A stretch of 40,455 nucleotides of DNA, taken from assembly GCA_965371785.1 (NCBI GenBank), contig CBDUZS010000022.1:1-40455 (forward strand), read 5' to 3'. The position numbers and the translations under genes are program-made. Position 1 is the first letter of the stretch, and every line of letters begins with the position of its first letter. The notes beneath the pieces were generated by a model. That model had not been told where the DNA came from. It saw only the letters and a program-made list of their open reading frames with translations, and ran no database searches. Below, one piece after another: positions 1-7,554 of this stretch. The stretch comes from CBDUZS01 sp965371785. GTDB taxonomy: Bacteria > Fermentibacterota > Fermentibacteria > Fermentibacterales > JCC-6.

Positions 1-494
1 AGTCTTGCGGGAATAATGGCCTTGAGGAATTTCTCGATCTCGTCGGTGCTGAATCTGCTTTCGGTTCCAACGAGCTTGTTCACGAAGAGCTGACTATCGA
101 TGACCTTCATCGAGAAGATACCGAATGCTCTCAGCCGGACCATTGACAATTCCGTGTCACGGAAGATTATGGGTTCCTTGGTGCCCCATTTCATTTCCGT
201 AAACGTCTTCTTGTTGACGAAGTACGCTTCTGCCCTGAACGGTGATCCCTTCCCGGCAAAAGCCATGTCAACAAGACCTGTCAACAGGGGGATGTTCTGT
301 GTAGTTATTGTATGTCTTCCCGGACCCAGGACATCCATAGCCTTGCCATCTCTGAAGAAGACAACCTCCTGGCTCTCGCGAACGATGAGCTGGCTGCCCA
401 GCCTGAATTCGCCCGAGCCGGATTCAGGTATCCGGTGGACTATTTCCTTGCCGGTATCGTCCAGGTACTCGATTATCTCTGGTCTCTTGAACAT
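1..494 (-). CDS. SPFH/band 7 domain protein (3' end outside window)
   Basis: This reading frame starts at ATG 494 and runs open off the left edge, giving 164 visible residues. An SD-like GGAAGG sits six bases before the start. The N-terminus (MFKRPEIIEYLDDTGKEIV) is followed by a stretch ending in a 'VLGPGRHTITTQNIPLL'-type segment, then a segment on processing of the input strand and 'FRDTELSMVRLRAFGIFSMKV'. This is the pattern of the YdjI-type SPFH (stomatin/prohibitin/flotillin/HflK) proteins, also called virion-core-like SPFH proteins. Family members form membrane-associated or soluble oligomeric scaffolds; the exact role of the YdjI branch is poorly known. No N-terminal membrane segment is seen in the visible part. 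It lies 31 bases downstream of the gene at 526-1050 and is probably co-transcribed with it. The C-terminal part, often a zinc-ribbon in this family, cannot be seen. Confidence 0.85.
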   Translation of the reverse strand, partial: MFKRPEIIEYLDDTGKEIVHRIPESGSGEFRLGSQLIVRESQEVVFFRDGKAMDVLGPGRHTITTQNIPLLTGLVDMAFAGKGSPFRAEAYFVNKKTFTEMKWGTKEPIIFRDTELSMVRLRAFGIFSMKVIDSQLFVNKLVGTESRFSTDEIEKFLKAIIPAR

Positions 495-525
495 ACGATG
501 CCTTCCGTTCTACCTTGAATCAGGC

Positions 526-1050
526 TCAGTCAATCGGTCTGTTTTTCTCGAGGTCGATCATGAGATCGCTTCGTGAACTGACTTTCTCACTGAATGCTAT
601 CAGATATTCCACGACCATTCCGGCGGGCTCGGAAAGGGATGAACCCGCTGTTGAGGCCTTGGAAAGCTCTTCGAATGCCTTCTCCAGCTCCTCAACGTCT
701 TCGGTTAGAGCGATGTCGAACTCGTACAGCCTGTCCAGCTCATCCTCCTGGACCTTGTGCATGTCGAACCAGCCTCGGTAACCCCTGTCGGCAAATCTGA
801 TCTCGTCCGTGGACTTTTCCAGTCTTTTCCAGATCCTGTCGAGATCGGTGGCTGCCGAAAGAGCTGTGGAACCCTTCATCGATGCGGTGCACTCACCCAG
901 GACGGTTCTCAGCTTCTCGAGCCTGGCCACGAGCATCATTCGAAAGAGGTGGTCGTTGTCCCTTCTCTCTTCCTTCCGCTTGTACCCCTTGTAGCCAGGA
1001 ACCAGCCTTATGGCTTTCTCCAGAATATTCAGTTCTCTGCCCTCGCTCAT
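526..1050 (-). CDS. Conserved hypothetical protein next to SPFH gene
   Basis: A soluble 174-residue protein rich in charged residues, predicted to be almost all alpha-helical. There is no signal peptide or membrane segment. The N-terminus has a conserved-looking block, 'RLVPGYKGYKRKEERRD' at about residues 16-32, of a type that recurs in small proteins encoded beside YdjI-like SPFH genes; I recall that association but cannot check it here. The rest (residues 40-170) looks like a helical bundle with heptad-like E/L/K runs. The ATG at 1050 has an upstream AGGACGG. It is the first gene of a two-gene unit with the SPFH protein, so a role as partner or regulator of the SPFH oligomer is plausible. 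The function is unknown. Confidence 0.75.
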   Translation of the reverse strand: MSEGRELNILEKAIRLVPGYKGYKRKEERRDNDHLFRMMLVARLEKLRTVLGECTASMKGSTALSAATDLDRIWKRLEKSTDEIRFADRGYRGWFDMHKVQEDELDRLYEFDIALTEDVEELEKAFEELSKASTAGSSLSEPAGMVVEYLIAFSEKVSSRSDLMIDLEKNRPID

Positions 1051-1091
1051 CTTGTCCGTCCTTTCAGAAATACCGCTACTCGGAAGCTATC

Positions 1092-1119
1092 AAAATACGT
1101 CAGGTGCGTCAGACGTCAA
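1092..1119 (-). promoter_or_regulatory. Candidate sigma-70-type promoter for SPFH unit
   Basis: Read on the minus strand, the 78-base gap between mltG and the SPFH pair has a TTGACG (-35, positions 1119-1114) and a TATTTT (-10, positions 1097-1092) separated by 16 bases. This would start transcription about 35 bases before the ATG at 1050. The spacer also holds repeated TGACG words. It is a prediction from sequence pattern only. Confidence 0.4.
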
Positions 1120-1128
1120 TCGTAAGAA

Positions 1129-2124
1129 TCATTGACTTACAATCCGTCGGTTCTCCAGATGCCCTGCGTACGTCCGGGCAAACAGGTGTGAACCGGTTCC
1201 GTCATCCCTGCTCACGAAGTAGAGATACCCTTCAGTCGTATCGGGGAAAACCGCTGCAAGAAGCGAAGTGTAGCCGGGTGAACAGATCGGACCCGGAGGA
1301 AGCCCTGTATGCAGGTACGTGTTGTACGGGCTTTCCACTTCGAGATCCCTGTAGAGAAGCTGCTCCCTCACATCCCCCAGCGCGTACTGTACCGTCGCGC
1401 AGCTCTCCAGCCTCATTCCCTGCCTGAGCCTGCTCAGGAAAACACCTGCTATGATCGCTCTTTCGGCATCGGCCGCTGCCTCCCGCTCTACTATGGAGGC
1501 GAGGATGAGCGTCTCATAACGGGAGAGACCGCTGGATTCGATGCCCGAGTACCAGTCTGAAGTCCAGATCGACTCACCGGTGTCGACTATCCGCGCGAGT
1601 ATCACACTCGGTGACAGTGAATCAGCGAACTCGTAGGTCTCGGGATAGAGATATCCTTCCAGGGAAGGTATTCCGAGCTCGTCCAGCAAGGTCTCTTCAG
1701 AAGCAAGGCTGTCAAGGACATATCTTTCGATGCCCAGATCGGAGCATATCCGTTCGAGTGCCATATCCTGATTCAGACCGGGTGTGAGTGTTAACCAGCG
1801 GGTAGGCACCGGAATCACCTTGCCTCCTGCCAGGATAAGCAGAATGCTGTCGGGAGTCATAGCATCGCTGAGCAGATAGACTCCTGCCTGCAGCGGCATG
1901 CCGGGGTCCAGCCTGTCGAAACGCCACAGTGTGTACAGTGAGCTCCGAACCAGCCCGGAATCGGCAAGTGCCTCGCATACCTGCCTGACTCCCCATCCGC
2001 GTGGGACGGTAAAGACAAGCTCTCTGCCCCTCCCCGGGGGTTTCCCGACCCAGCCGAGCCAGACAAGCGCCAGAACGGCCAGGATGACGAGGATACCGAA
2101 CAGATAAATGATGAACTTCTTCAT
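1129..2124 (-). CDS. mltG: Endolytic murein transglycosylase MltG
   Basis: MltG is an inner-membrane lytic transglycosylase that cuts nascent glycan strands and so sets their length during peptidoglycan synthesis. The 331-residue product has one N-terminal membrane anchor (about residues 4-26), then a periplasmic part with the YceG/MltG signatures LEGYLYPETYEF (155-166), ASIVEREA (209-216, with E213 as the probable catalytic glutamate) and YNTYLHTGLPPGPICSPG (267-284). Length is normal for the family. The usual 'LQSDPT' before the VQYALG segment reads RLESCAT here, a mild deviation. Its ATG overlaps the ruvX stop by four bases (ATGA), a common coupling of yqgF-type and mltG genes. I see no reason to doubt activity. 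Confidence 0.96.
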   Translation of the reverse strand: MKKFIIYLFGILVILAVLALVWLGWVGKPPGRGRELVFTVPRGWGVRQVCEALADSGLVRSSLYTLWRFDRLDPGMPLQAGVYLLSDAMTPDSILLILAGGKVIPVPTRWLTLTPGLNQDMALERICSDLGIERYVLDSLASEETLLDELGIPSLEGYLYPETYEFADSLSPSVILARIVDTGESIWTSDWYSGIESSGLSRYETLILASIVEREAAADAERAIIAGVFLSRLRQGMRLESCATVQYALGDVREQLLYRDLEVESPYNTYLHTGLPPGPICSPGYTSLLAAVFPDTTEGYLYFVSRDDGTGSHLFARTYAGHLENRRIVSQ

Positions 2125-2504
2125 GGCAGATTCAGATACCTCTTCAGTAGAATCGACGCGGCAAGCGAGTCGATCCTTCCATCGCGTCTGCTTCCCTTCC
2201 GAATCTCACGAGCCTCTACAGTTGAGCGGTTCTCGTTCACGAGCCTGACATCGAACCCCTTATCCGTCAACCAGTCTCCCAGCATCTCGACTTCCTGTGA
2301 CAGAGCTGTCCGGCCCCCGGACGCACTGGTGGGAAGCCCGAGTACGACCATGCCCTGCCCGTATTCGCTGAAAACCTCTTCGAGCCGTGAAGCAATCCGC
2401 GACCATGTGGTCCGGAGGAGAGGCTCGAGAGGCAATACGACCTGCGAGACACATAACGCGAAGCCGGTACGAACGGAACCGTAATCAATGGCTACGTCCG
2501 CCAT
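2121..2504 (-). CDS. ruvX: Putative pre-16S rRNA nuclease / Holliday junction resolvase-like YqgF
   Basis: A 127-residue RNase-H-fold protein of the YqgF/RuvX family, thought to process the 5' end of pre-16S rRNA. The family landmarks are present: VAIDYGSVRTGFA near the N-terminus (first catalytic Asp, D7), VVLGLP at 53-58 before the second acidic/serine-rich loop, LVNENRSTVEARE (88-100) and RRDGRIDSLAASILLKRYL (107-124), with the last Asp, D112, in 'IDSLAA'. The open frame extends far upstream, but homology begins at ATG 2504, which overlaps the upstream permease stop by one base (TGATG), so that start is chosen. The stop overlaps the mltG start by four bases. Upstream in-frame sequence is a shadow of the permease gene. 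Confidence 0.93.
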   Translation of the reverse strand: MADVAIDYGSVRTGFALCVSQVVLPLEPLLRTTWSRIASRLEEVFSEYGQGMVVLGLPTSASGGRTALSQEVEMLGDWLTDKGFDVRLVNENRSTVEAREIRKGSRRDGRIDSLAASILLKRYLNLP

Positions 2505-4177
2505 CAGAAATCTCTTCTCCGGAGGCTTCTCAATGCAAGCCTGATCGAGAAGAATGAAACTATGGCAGAAACGGGAAGAACCAGTATGAGCGAATTCAGC
2601 AATGGAGAGATCAGCACCGATTCCCGGAATCCATCGGTAAGGTAACGCCTTGTGATAATGGAGAGGACTGCAATCATGAAAAGGACGTACCCCATCGATG
2701 CGAATGCCGAGATTATTCCTCCCTGGCCACTGGCGACAGTTGCAGTGCTCCTGGCTCCGAAGCTGGGAAAGATGCTGCCCAGCCCTATGTTGATGCTTAC
2801 CAGCACAAAGCATATGAACAGCATGGCAATCCCACTCTCCGACATCAGTACGGGGCCGGCTCCCAGGCTGGCAGAGGAAAGGAGAACGATGCCCACCATC
2901 AGGGGCAGTACTGCGACAAATGACTGGAGCCATTTGGACCAGAACAGCAAAGACCTTCCCCTTCGGAGCTGAACGATTCCGTAGAGACCTGAGCCCTCCA
3001 TACTGACCGATGGGAATGCAAAACGGACGAGAAGTGTTGCTGCCACAAAGCCCGAGAAGGAGATGTTCATGAAAATGGCGACGGAAAGCCAGACGGGGTC
3101 GGAAAATTCCATCGGGAAGCGCCTGAGATTTGCTGCGTAAACGATGAACATCCCCGCCAGCAGCCCAAGCTGGCTCCACTGGACGGGGTCCCTCCCGAAG
3201 AGAAGAAGATCCTTCTGAAAAATCGTACCGATCCTCCCGCCTTTACGAAGCAGCGGCAAACGCCAGCCGTGGGAAACGGAGCTCTCGGCAGCCATGGAAT
3301 GTGTCACTCTGAACCGGTGAGACACGAGAACAAGGGCCGCGCAGGCCATGGTTCCAGCTTCCAGGAACAGAATGAGAACGCGGATCAATCCCGTTTGCCA
3401 GCCACCGTGTGAGAACCGTGAAATTGCCGATGTGAACAGGGAGTGCGGCCACCAGGTCTCTCCGGATCCGGGAAGCTGTGAAACGAAAAGGTGCAGTTTG
3501 CCCAGTGTAGCATTGCTCTCATCGATGACGAGCTCGGCAGGACTGGAAGACGACATGAAGAGAAGCACTCCTGCCCCCGCTACTATCACTGCTCCCCCCA
3601 CGAACTTCCAGATCCTTCCCCGGCCGAGGCGTGACAGCAGGGACATTATCACCGTGCCGGTCGAGACCCAGGTTATCATCAGGACCGGTAAGAGGACAAT
3701 GCCTGCAACAAGGGAGACAAATGGTCGATTCAGGGAAAGACAGTAGGCAGATATCAGAGGAATTCCCAGTATCAGCATGGCCCATCCGGCATGGAACCAG
3801 CTGTCAAGAGTACCTATCATTGCCACGGATCTCTCACTTGCAGGCAGGCTCAGAAGCAACTCGATCTCACCTGAGCGGAACAGAATGGACACGCCGCTGA
3901 TAAGGGAGGAAACCGCAATGAAAACACCGAATGCCATGAGTGACATCGTGAGGAGTCTGCCTGCAAGGGTCTCCCCGAAAGCGTAACTGCCGCCCTCTAT
4001 TCCCGTGAGGTAGGAGAACAGGTAATGGAAAAGCAGGTACATGCCCGTCACGAGTACCGCCATCGTGACCAGCCCGGAAATCACTCTCAACCGGCTGCCT
4101 TGCCAGGAGGATCGGATTCCGCCCCGGGCAATTGCCAGCTTCAGACTGAAGAGCGTACACAGGTCTTTCGAGATCAT
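2504..4177 (-). CDS. ABC-2-like exporter permease (PF16949-type)
   Basis: A 557-residue polytopic inner-membrane protein with about 12 hydrophobic segments. Two stretches recall the 'putative ABC exporter' family: the cytosolic block FRSGEIELLLSLPAS (about residues 100-114) after the first pair of helices, and FQKDLLLFGRDPVQWSQL in the middle, followed by a long helix. In this family the permease pairs with a separately encoded ABC ATPase to export an unknown substrate. No ATPase gene is next to it in this window; the gene upstream is the transglutaminase-like protein on the same strand, separated by 87 bases and a hairpin. It is translationally coupled to ruvX (one-base overlap). The substrate is unknown. 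Confidence 0.75.
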   Translation of the reverse strand: MISKDLCTLFSLKLAIARGGIRSSWQGSRLRVISGLVTMAVLVTGMYLLFHYLFSYLTGIEGGSYAFGETLAGRLLTMSLMAFGVFIAVSSLISGVSILFRSGEIELLLSLPASERSVAMIGTLDSWFHAGWAMLILGIPLISAYCLSLNRPFVSLVAGIVLLPVLMITWVSTGTVIMSLLSRLGRGRIWKFVGGAVIVAGAGVLLFMSSSSPAELVIDESNATLGKLHLFVSQLPGSGETWWPHSLFTSAISRFSHGGWQTGLIRVLILFLEAGTMACAALVLVSHRFRVTHSMAAESSVSHGWRLPLLRKGGRIGTIFQKDLLLFGRDPVQWSQLGLLAGMFIVYAANLRRFPMEFSDPVWLSVAIFMNISFSGFVAATLLVRFAFPSVSMEGSGLYGIVQLRRGRSLLFWSKWLQSFVAVLPLMVGIVLLSSASLGAGPVLMSESGIAMLFICFVLVSINIGLGSIFPSFGARSTATVASGQGGIISAFASMGYVLFMIAVLSIITRRYLTDGFRESVLISPLLNSLILVLPVSAIVSFFSIRLALRSLRRRDF

Positions 4178-4230
4178 GACGGTAAGATAGTCTCTGGCGG
4201 ACGGTTCAGGAAGCTGATTTCAAGCGGAGG

Positions 4231-4253
4231 CGGGGGCAGGTCCACTGCCCCCG
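4231..4253 (-). terminator. GC-rich perfect hairpin after transglutaminase gene
   Basis: A perfect nine-base-pair stem (CGGGGGCAG / CTGCCCCCG) with a five-base loop lies ten bases past the stop of the transglutaminase-like gene. No T-tract follows on the minus strand, so it is either a weak or Rho-assisted terminator or an mRNA 3'-end stabiliser before the permease gene. Confidence 0.6.
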
Positions 4254-4264
4254 GTTTCCAGGAA

Positions 4265-6472
4265 TTATCTGAGTAGAGTCACGCTGGAATAGCTGTCGAT
4301 TCCCGGAGCGGTCAGGTGAAGGAAGTAAAGCCCTGAAGGTACCGGTCCGTTCCGATGATCTCGCCCATCCCATACGATCTCGTTCGTTCCGGCTTCGCAG
4401 GAGCCGTTCTCGATGGAGCGGACGAGGCGGCCATCGATACCGTATATCAGAAGCGAGGAGGATCCCTCCACGATTGCGGAGAAACTGACGGTGGTGATGC
4501 TGCTGAACGGGCTTGGAACGATTCTTACATCGGGTTCGAAGACCTGTGCCCCGCTGATGCCGGTTCCATCATGCTCCCACAGCCTGACGGAGACATCGGC
4601 ATAGGTGGAAAAGCCTGCGTGCTCACGGCCCGACAGGACAAGGAAATAATCTCTGGGCAATGGTATGTGGAACCAGATCTGATCCGCGGTAGCCTTCACG
4701 GGCAGGTATGCCTCGTATGGCTCGTCATCCAGGTAGAGAAGCAGATTGTCCCGATCAACGGCAAAGAAGCACAACACTCCGTCTTCCAGCGGCTCGGCGT
4801 ATTCGCTCCTTGGATTCGCATAGAAGTCCCTGCCGTTCTGAACATCGTAGGGCAGATCGAAACAGAACTCGAGCAGATACTTCGAGCAGGTGCCCGGTGT
4901 ACCCTCGGTAAAATCCAGATGCGGCATCGAATCGGGTGGAGACCATTCCCAGGTGTAGTGCTCACCGGCCTGGCTGTTCTCTATCAGAAGGGCGAAGCCG
5001 CCGGCAGGATAGTTCCCGAGTGGAGAGATGACGTTTACGTAGAAGTCCTGGTTATCGCCGAGAATGAAGGTGCTGATACCATTCTGATCGGTCTCGTGCC
5101 AGCTTCCCCTCCCGAGGGTGGTCTGCTGCCATTTCTCGCTTGCTATGGTAACCCGGGCGTTGTCAACCGGGAGCCCGACCGAATCGGTTATCGTAACGGT
5201 GAGTGTACAGTGGTCCGTGTATTTGCCGACCGCATCCCAGGTGAAGCCATCGTTCCTCCAGTCCCAGATACAGGAAACCTGTTTCCCCGGATCGTATGCG
5301 ATTCCCGGGTTGTTGATCTGGGTCTTGTTTCCACCGAGTTCGACCTGGTATGGAACCCATTCTCCCAGCCAGGGCATCTCGCACCAGACATGGTCCTCCA
5401 GGATATCCATGGTGCAGCAGACGGGAATAAGGCATGTCCTGCACGCTGCGGCAAGTAGATCCTGCATTTCTCCGCAGTTGCCGTTGTGCTCGTGCGCGAT
5501 CACGTTCGGCTGGATAGGTCTGTTGCCGCTGGCAGGGAAGGGAACGGTTTCCGAGCACCAGTTCCCGATTGCATCGACAGCCATCATTGAATCGGTGAAT
5601 GCTCTTCCTCCCGGCCAGTTGTACTCGAGCCCGTCCCATATTACCTGTACTGGAGCCATGATGTCGGACATCAGCGGGTATCCGGTGTCGTTATGCGTGT
5701 ACAGGTACTCACGCCAGAAAATGTCGTACACGGTCGAGTCCTTCAGCGGGGGCTCGTCAGATAGCTTGGGCATGACGATCCACCAGTAATAGATCTCTGC
5801 GGGAATCTCCACCTGTGTTGTGTCTCCATCGACGATCGCAGTGTATTCGGTCGTCGAGTAGTAGTCACTCCCCGGATAATCGTTGATTTCGACGTACTGG
5901 AGATCCGAGTCGATCGTGTAGATCCAGGAGGCATTGTCGACGATGAGGCTCTCATCCCAGTTCGGGTTGCCCAGAATCGTCCAGGAGAGATGTGCGACCT
6001 GGAATGCTACCTCGTCTACGAGCGGATCGCTGGTTCCGAGGATGAGGTTGGCGTACCTGTCCTGATTCGTACCGGACAGGAGGCTGAAGCTCCAGACCAG
6101 ATCCATGGCCAGCCAGTCGGGTACGACATCTACGGCCTGCCATGCAGCAGAGGTGAGCGTGTAAGGAAGTATCGAATCGGAGAGTGCTGTCTCCGAGTAA
6201 TCGAACAGCACAGCGTACTCCGCCCCCGCAGCGATGAAGATCTCGGTGAACAGTGAATCGATCTTCACGTAGTTCGGAGGGGCATCATACCGCCACAGGG
6301 GTTCGGTCATCTGCTCGAGGACAGGGAAATAACCTGCTCGACCCACCTGATCACGGACGTCGGCTACTTCTTCCAGGTCCTCCCCGGCAACCGTTGTAAC
6401 GCCCGGGAGAGAGCCTGCACCAAGGGCCATGCATAGTGCCGGCAGAGCCAGCAGGGTCAGTGGGGTCCACAT
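4265..6472 (-). CDS. Secreted transglutaminase-like protein with C-terminal sorting domain
   Basis: A 735-residue exported protein. Residues 1-19 form a signal peptide. A transglutaminase-like cysteine-protease core is centred on GNCGEMQDLLAAACRT (331-346, nucleophile C333) and EDHVWCEM (359-366, H361), followed by WVPYQVE, where the third acidic residue normally lies. A carboxypeptidase-regulatory/Ig-like stretch follows (about 425-490, 'TVTITDSVGLPVDNARVTI'). The last ~75 residues (IVPSPFSSITTVSF, VWDGRDHRNGPVPSGLYFLHL, ending VTLLR) form a FlgD-like/type IX-like C-terminal sorting or anchoring domain. It is probably a surface or secreted protease or cross-linking enzyme; most transglutaminase-like core proteins of this kind are peptidases. 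It starts one base after the M42 peptidase gene ends, so the two are co-transcribed. Confidence 0.85.
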   Translation of the reverse strand: MWTPLTLLALPALCMALGAGSLPGVTTVAGEDLEEVADVRDQVGRAGYFPVLEQMTEPLWRYDAPPNYVKIDSLFTEIFIAAGAEYAVLFDYSETALSDSILPYTLTSAAWQAVDVVPDWLAMDLVWSFSLLSGTNQDRYANLILGTSDPLVDEVAFQVAHLSWTILGNPNWDESLIVDNASWIYTIDSDLQYVEINDYPGSDYYSTTEYTAIVDGDTTQVEIPAEIYYWWIVMPKLSDEPPLKDSTVYDIFWREYLYTHNDTGYPLMSDIMAPVQVIWDGLEYNWPGGRAFTDSMMAVDAIGNWCSETVPFPASGNRPIQPNVIAHEHNGNCGEMQDLLAAACRTCLIPVCCTMDILEDHVWCEMPWLGEWVPYQVELGGNKTQINNPGIAYDPGKQVSCIWDWRNDGFTWDAVGKYTDHCTLTVTITDSVGLPVDNARVTIASEKWQQTTLGRGSWHETDQNGISTFILGDNQDFYVNVISPLGNYPAGGFALLIENSQAGEHYTWEWSPPDSMPHLDFTEGTPGTCSKYLLEFCFDLPYDVQNGRDFYANPRSEYAEPLEDGVLCFFAVDRDNLLLYLDDEPYEAYLPVKATADQIWFHIPLPRDYFLVLSGREHAGFSTYADVSVRLWEHDGTGISGAQVFEPDVRIVPSPFSSITTVSFSAIVEGSSSLLIYGIDGRLVRSIENGSCEAGTNEIVWDGRDHRNGPVPSGLYFLHLTAPGIDSYSSVTLLR

Positions 6473-6473
6473 A

Positions 6474-7514
6474 TCAGAACCCCCCTCCGGTAAAGGTGTG
6501 TGCGGCGTTCAGGAATTCGGTGAGGAGTTCGATTGCAGTTTCGACATCGTGCTTGTGTATTACCGCAACGGGGCTATGCCCGTATCGCGTAGGGATTGAC
6601 AGGCAGATGGTGTGAGCACCTGAGCCGAACTTCTGCATTGCGGACGTGTCGGTGCCTCCCCTGAGAAGGATCTCCATCTGGTGATCGATCTTCTTCTCCT
6701 CCGCAAGGTCTCTCATGAAATCGACAAGGCTGGTTGATGAGATGACACTGGCATCCTTCTGCTTGATGGCTACACCTTTGCCCAGTTCACAGATTCTGAG
6801 ATGCCCGGGATAACCGGGAGTGTCTCCCGCACCCGTGATATCCGCAGCGATTCCGATATCCGGCTTTATCTCCTGTGCTGCCACCGTTGCGCCACGCAGG
6901 CCGACTTCCTCCTGGGATGTGCCCACGCAGTAGACATCTATCTTCCCATTATCGTACCGCTGAAAGGCCTGTACTATGATAAAAACACCTATCCTGTCAT
7001 CGAATGCCTTGGCGACGTAACAGTTACCTAACTCGCGGAATTCCGTGTCCATCGAGACCCAGTCACCTCGCTCCACCAGCTCTTTCACATCGTTAACTGG
7101 AAGTCCGAAGTCGACGAACAGCTCATCCATCCTTACAGTTTTCTTCTGCTGTTCCGGCAGCAAGGCCGGTCGTCGGTTCACAACACCTGTGAGAAGACCG
7201 CCCCTGCGCGAGTGAACCCTCACGGTGTGCCCCATGATGTTTGCCGGAGTCCACCCTCCGATGGGGGCAAGAGAAGCGAATCCCTTGTCATCGATGTTGT
7301 AGATCAGGAATCCGATTTCGTCTATATGACCTGCCAGCATAACCTTTGGCCTGCATTCACCTTCGGTGCCCCTCTTCACAGCGATGAAATTTTTCATCGC
7401 ATCGGTCCCGATATCATCTGCCACCGAGCGGAGCTCGCCGTTCAGAATTTCGACGATTGCATCCTCCCTGCCGGAAATGCCATCGGTTTCACAGAGCTTC
7501 TTCAGTAATTCCAT
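6474..7514 (-). CDS. M42 family metallo-aminopeptidase
   Basis: A cytosolic 346-residue co-catalytic zinc aminopeptidase of the M42 (FrvX/YsdC/TET) family, which trims oligopeptides as a dodecamer. All metal and catalytic elements are visible: AGHIDEIGF (H63), AFDDR with the bridging aspartate (D172), TSQEEVGLRG with the general base/metal pair E202-E203, ADIT (D225) and the C-terminal SIPTRYGHSPVAVIHKHD with the last histidine ligand. Length is typical. The ATG at 7514 follows an AGGAGAAGGG stretch. It lies between a caspase-fold protein gene (40-base gap) and the secreted transglutaminase-like gene (one-base gap), which suggests a protein-degradation and peptide-use unit. Annotation as 'endoglucanase M' seen for some relatives is not supported. 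Confidence 0.93.
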   Translation of the reverse strand: MELLKKLCETDGISGREDAIVEILNGELRSVADDIGTDAMKNFIAVKRGTEGECRPKVMLAGHIDEIGFLIYNIDDKGFASLAPIGGWTPANIMGHTVRVHSRRGGLLTGVVNRRPALLPEQQKKTVRMDELFVDFGLPVNDVKELVERGDWVSMDTEFRELGNCYVAKAFDDRIGVFIIVQAFQRYDNGKIDVYCVGTSQEEVGLRGATVAAQEIKPDIGIAADITGAGDTPGYPGHLRICELGKGVAIKQKDASVISSTSLVDFMRDLAEEKKIDHQMEILLRGGTDTSAMQKFGSGAHTICLSIPTRYGHSPVAVIHKHDVETAIELLTEFLNAAHTFTGGGF

Positions 7515-7554
7515 CGCAGTCCCTTCTCCTCTTCGATTCCCTTTTCCGAAGTAT

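Noticed and set aside
4355..5458. Long plus-strand frame (367 codons) opposite the transglutaminase-like gene
   Set aside because: The minus-strand gene has a signal peptide, active-site motifs and a sorting domain. The opposite frame has no recognisable domain and arises from codon bias in GC-rich DNA.
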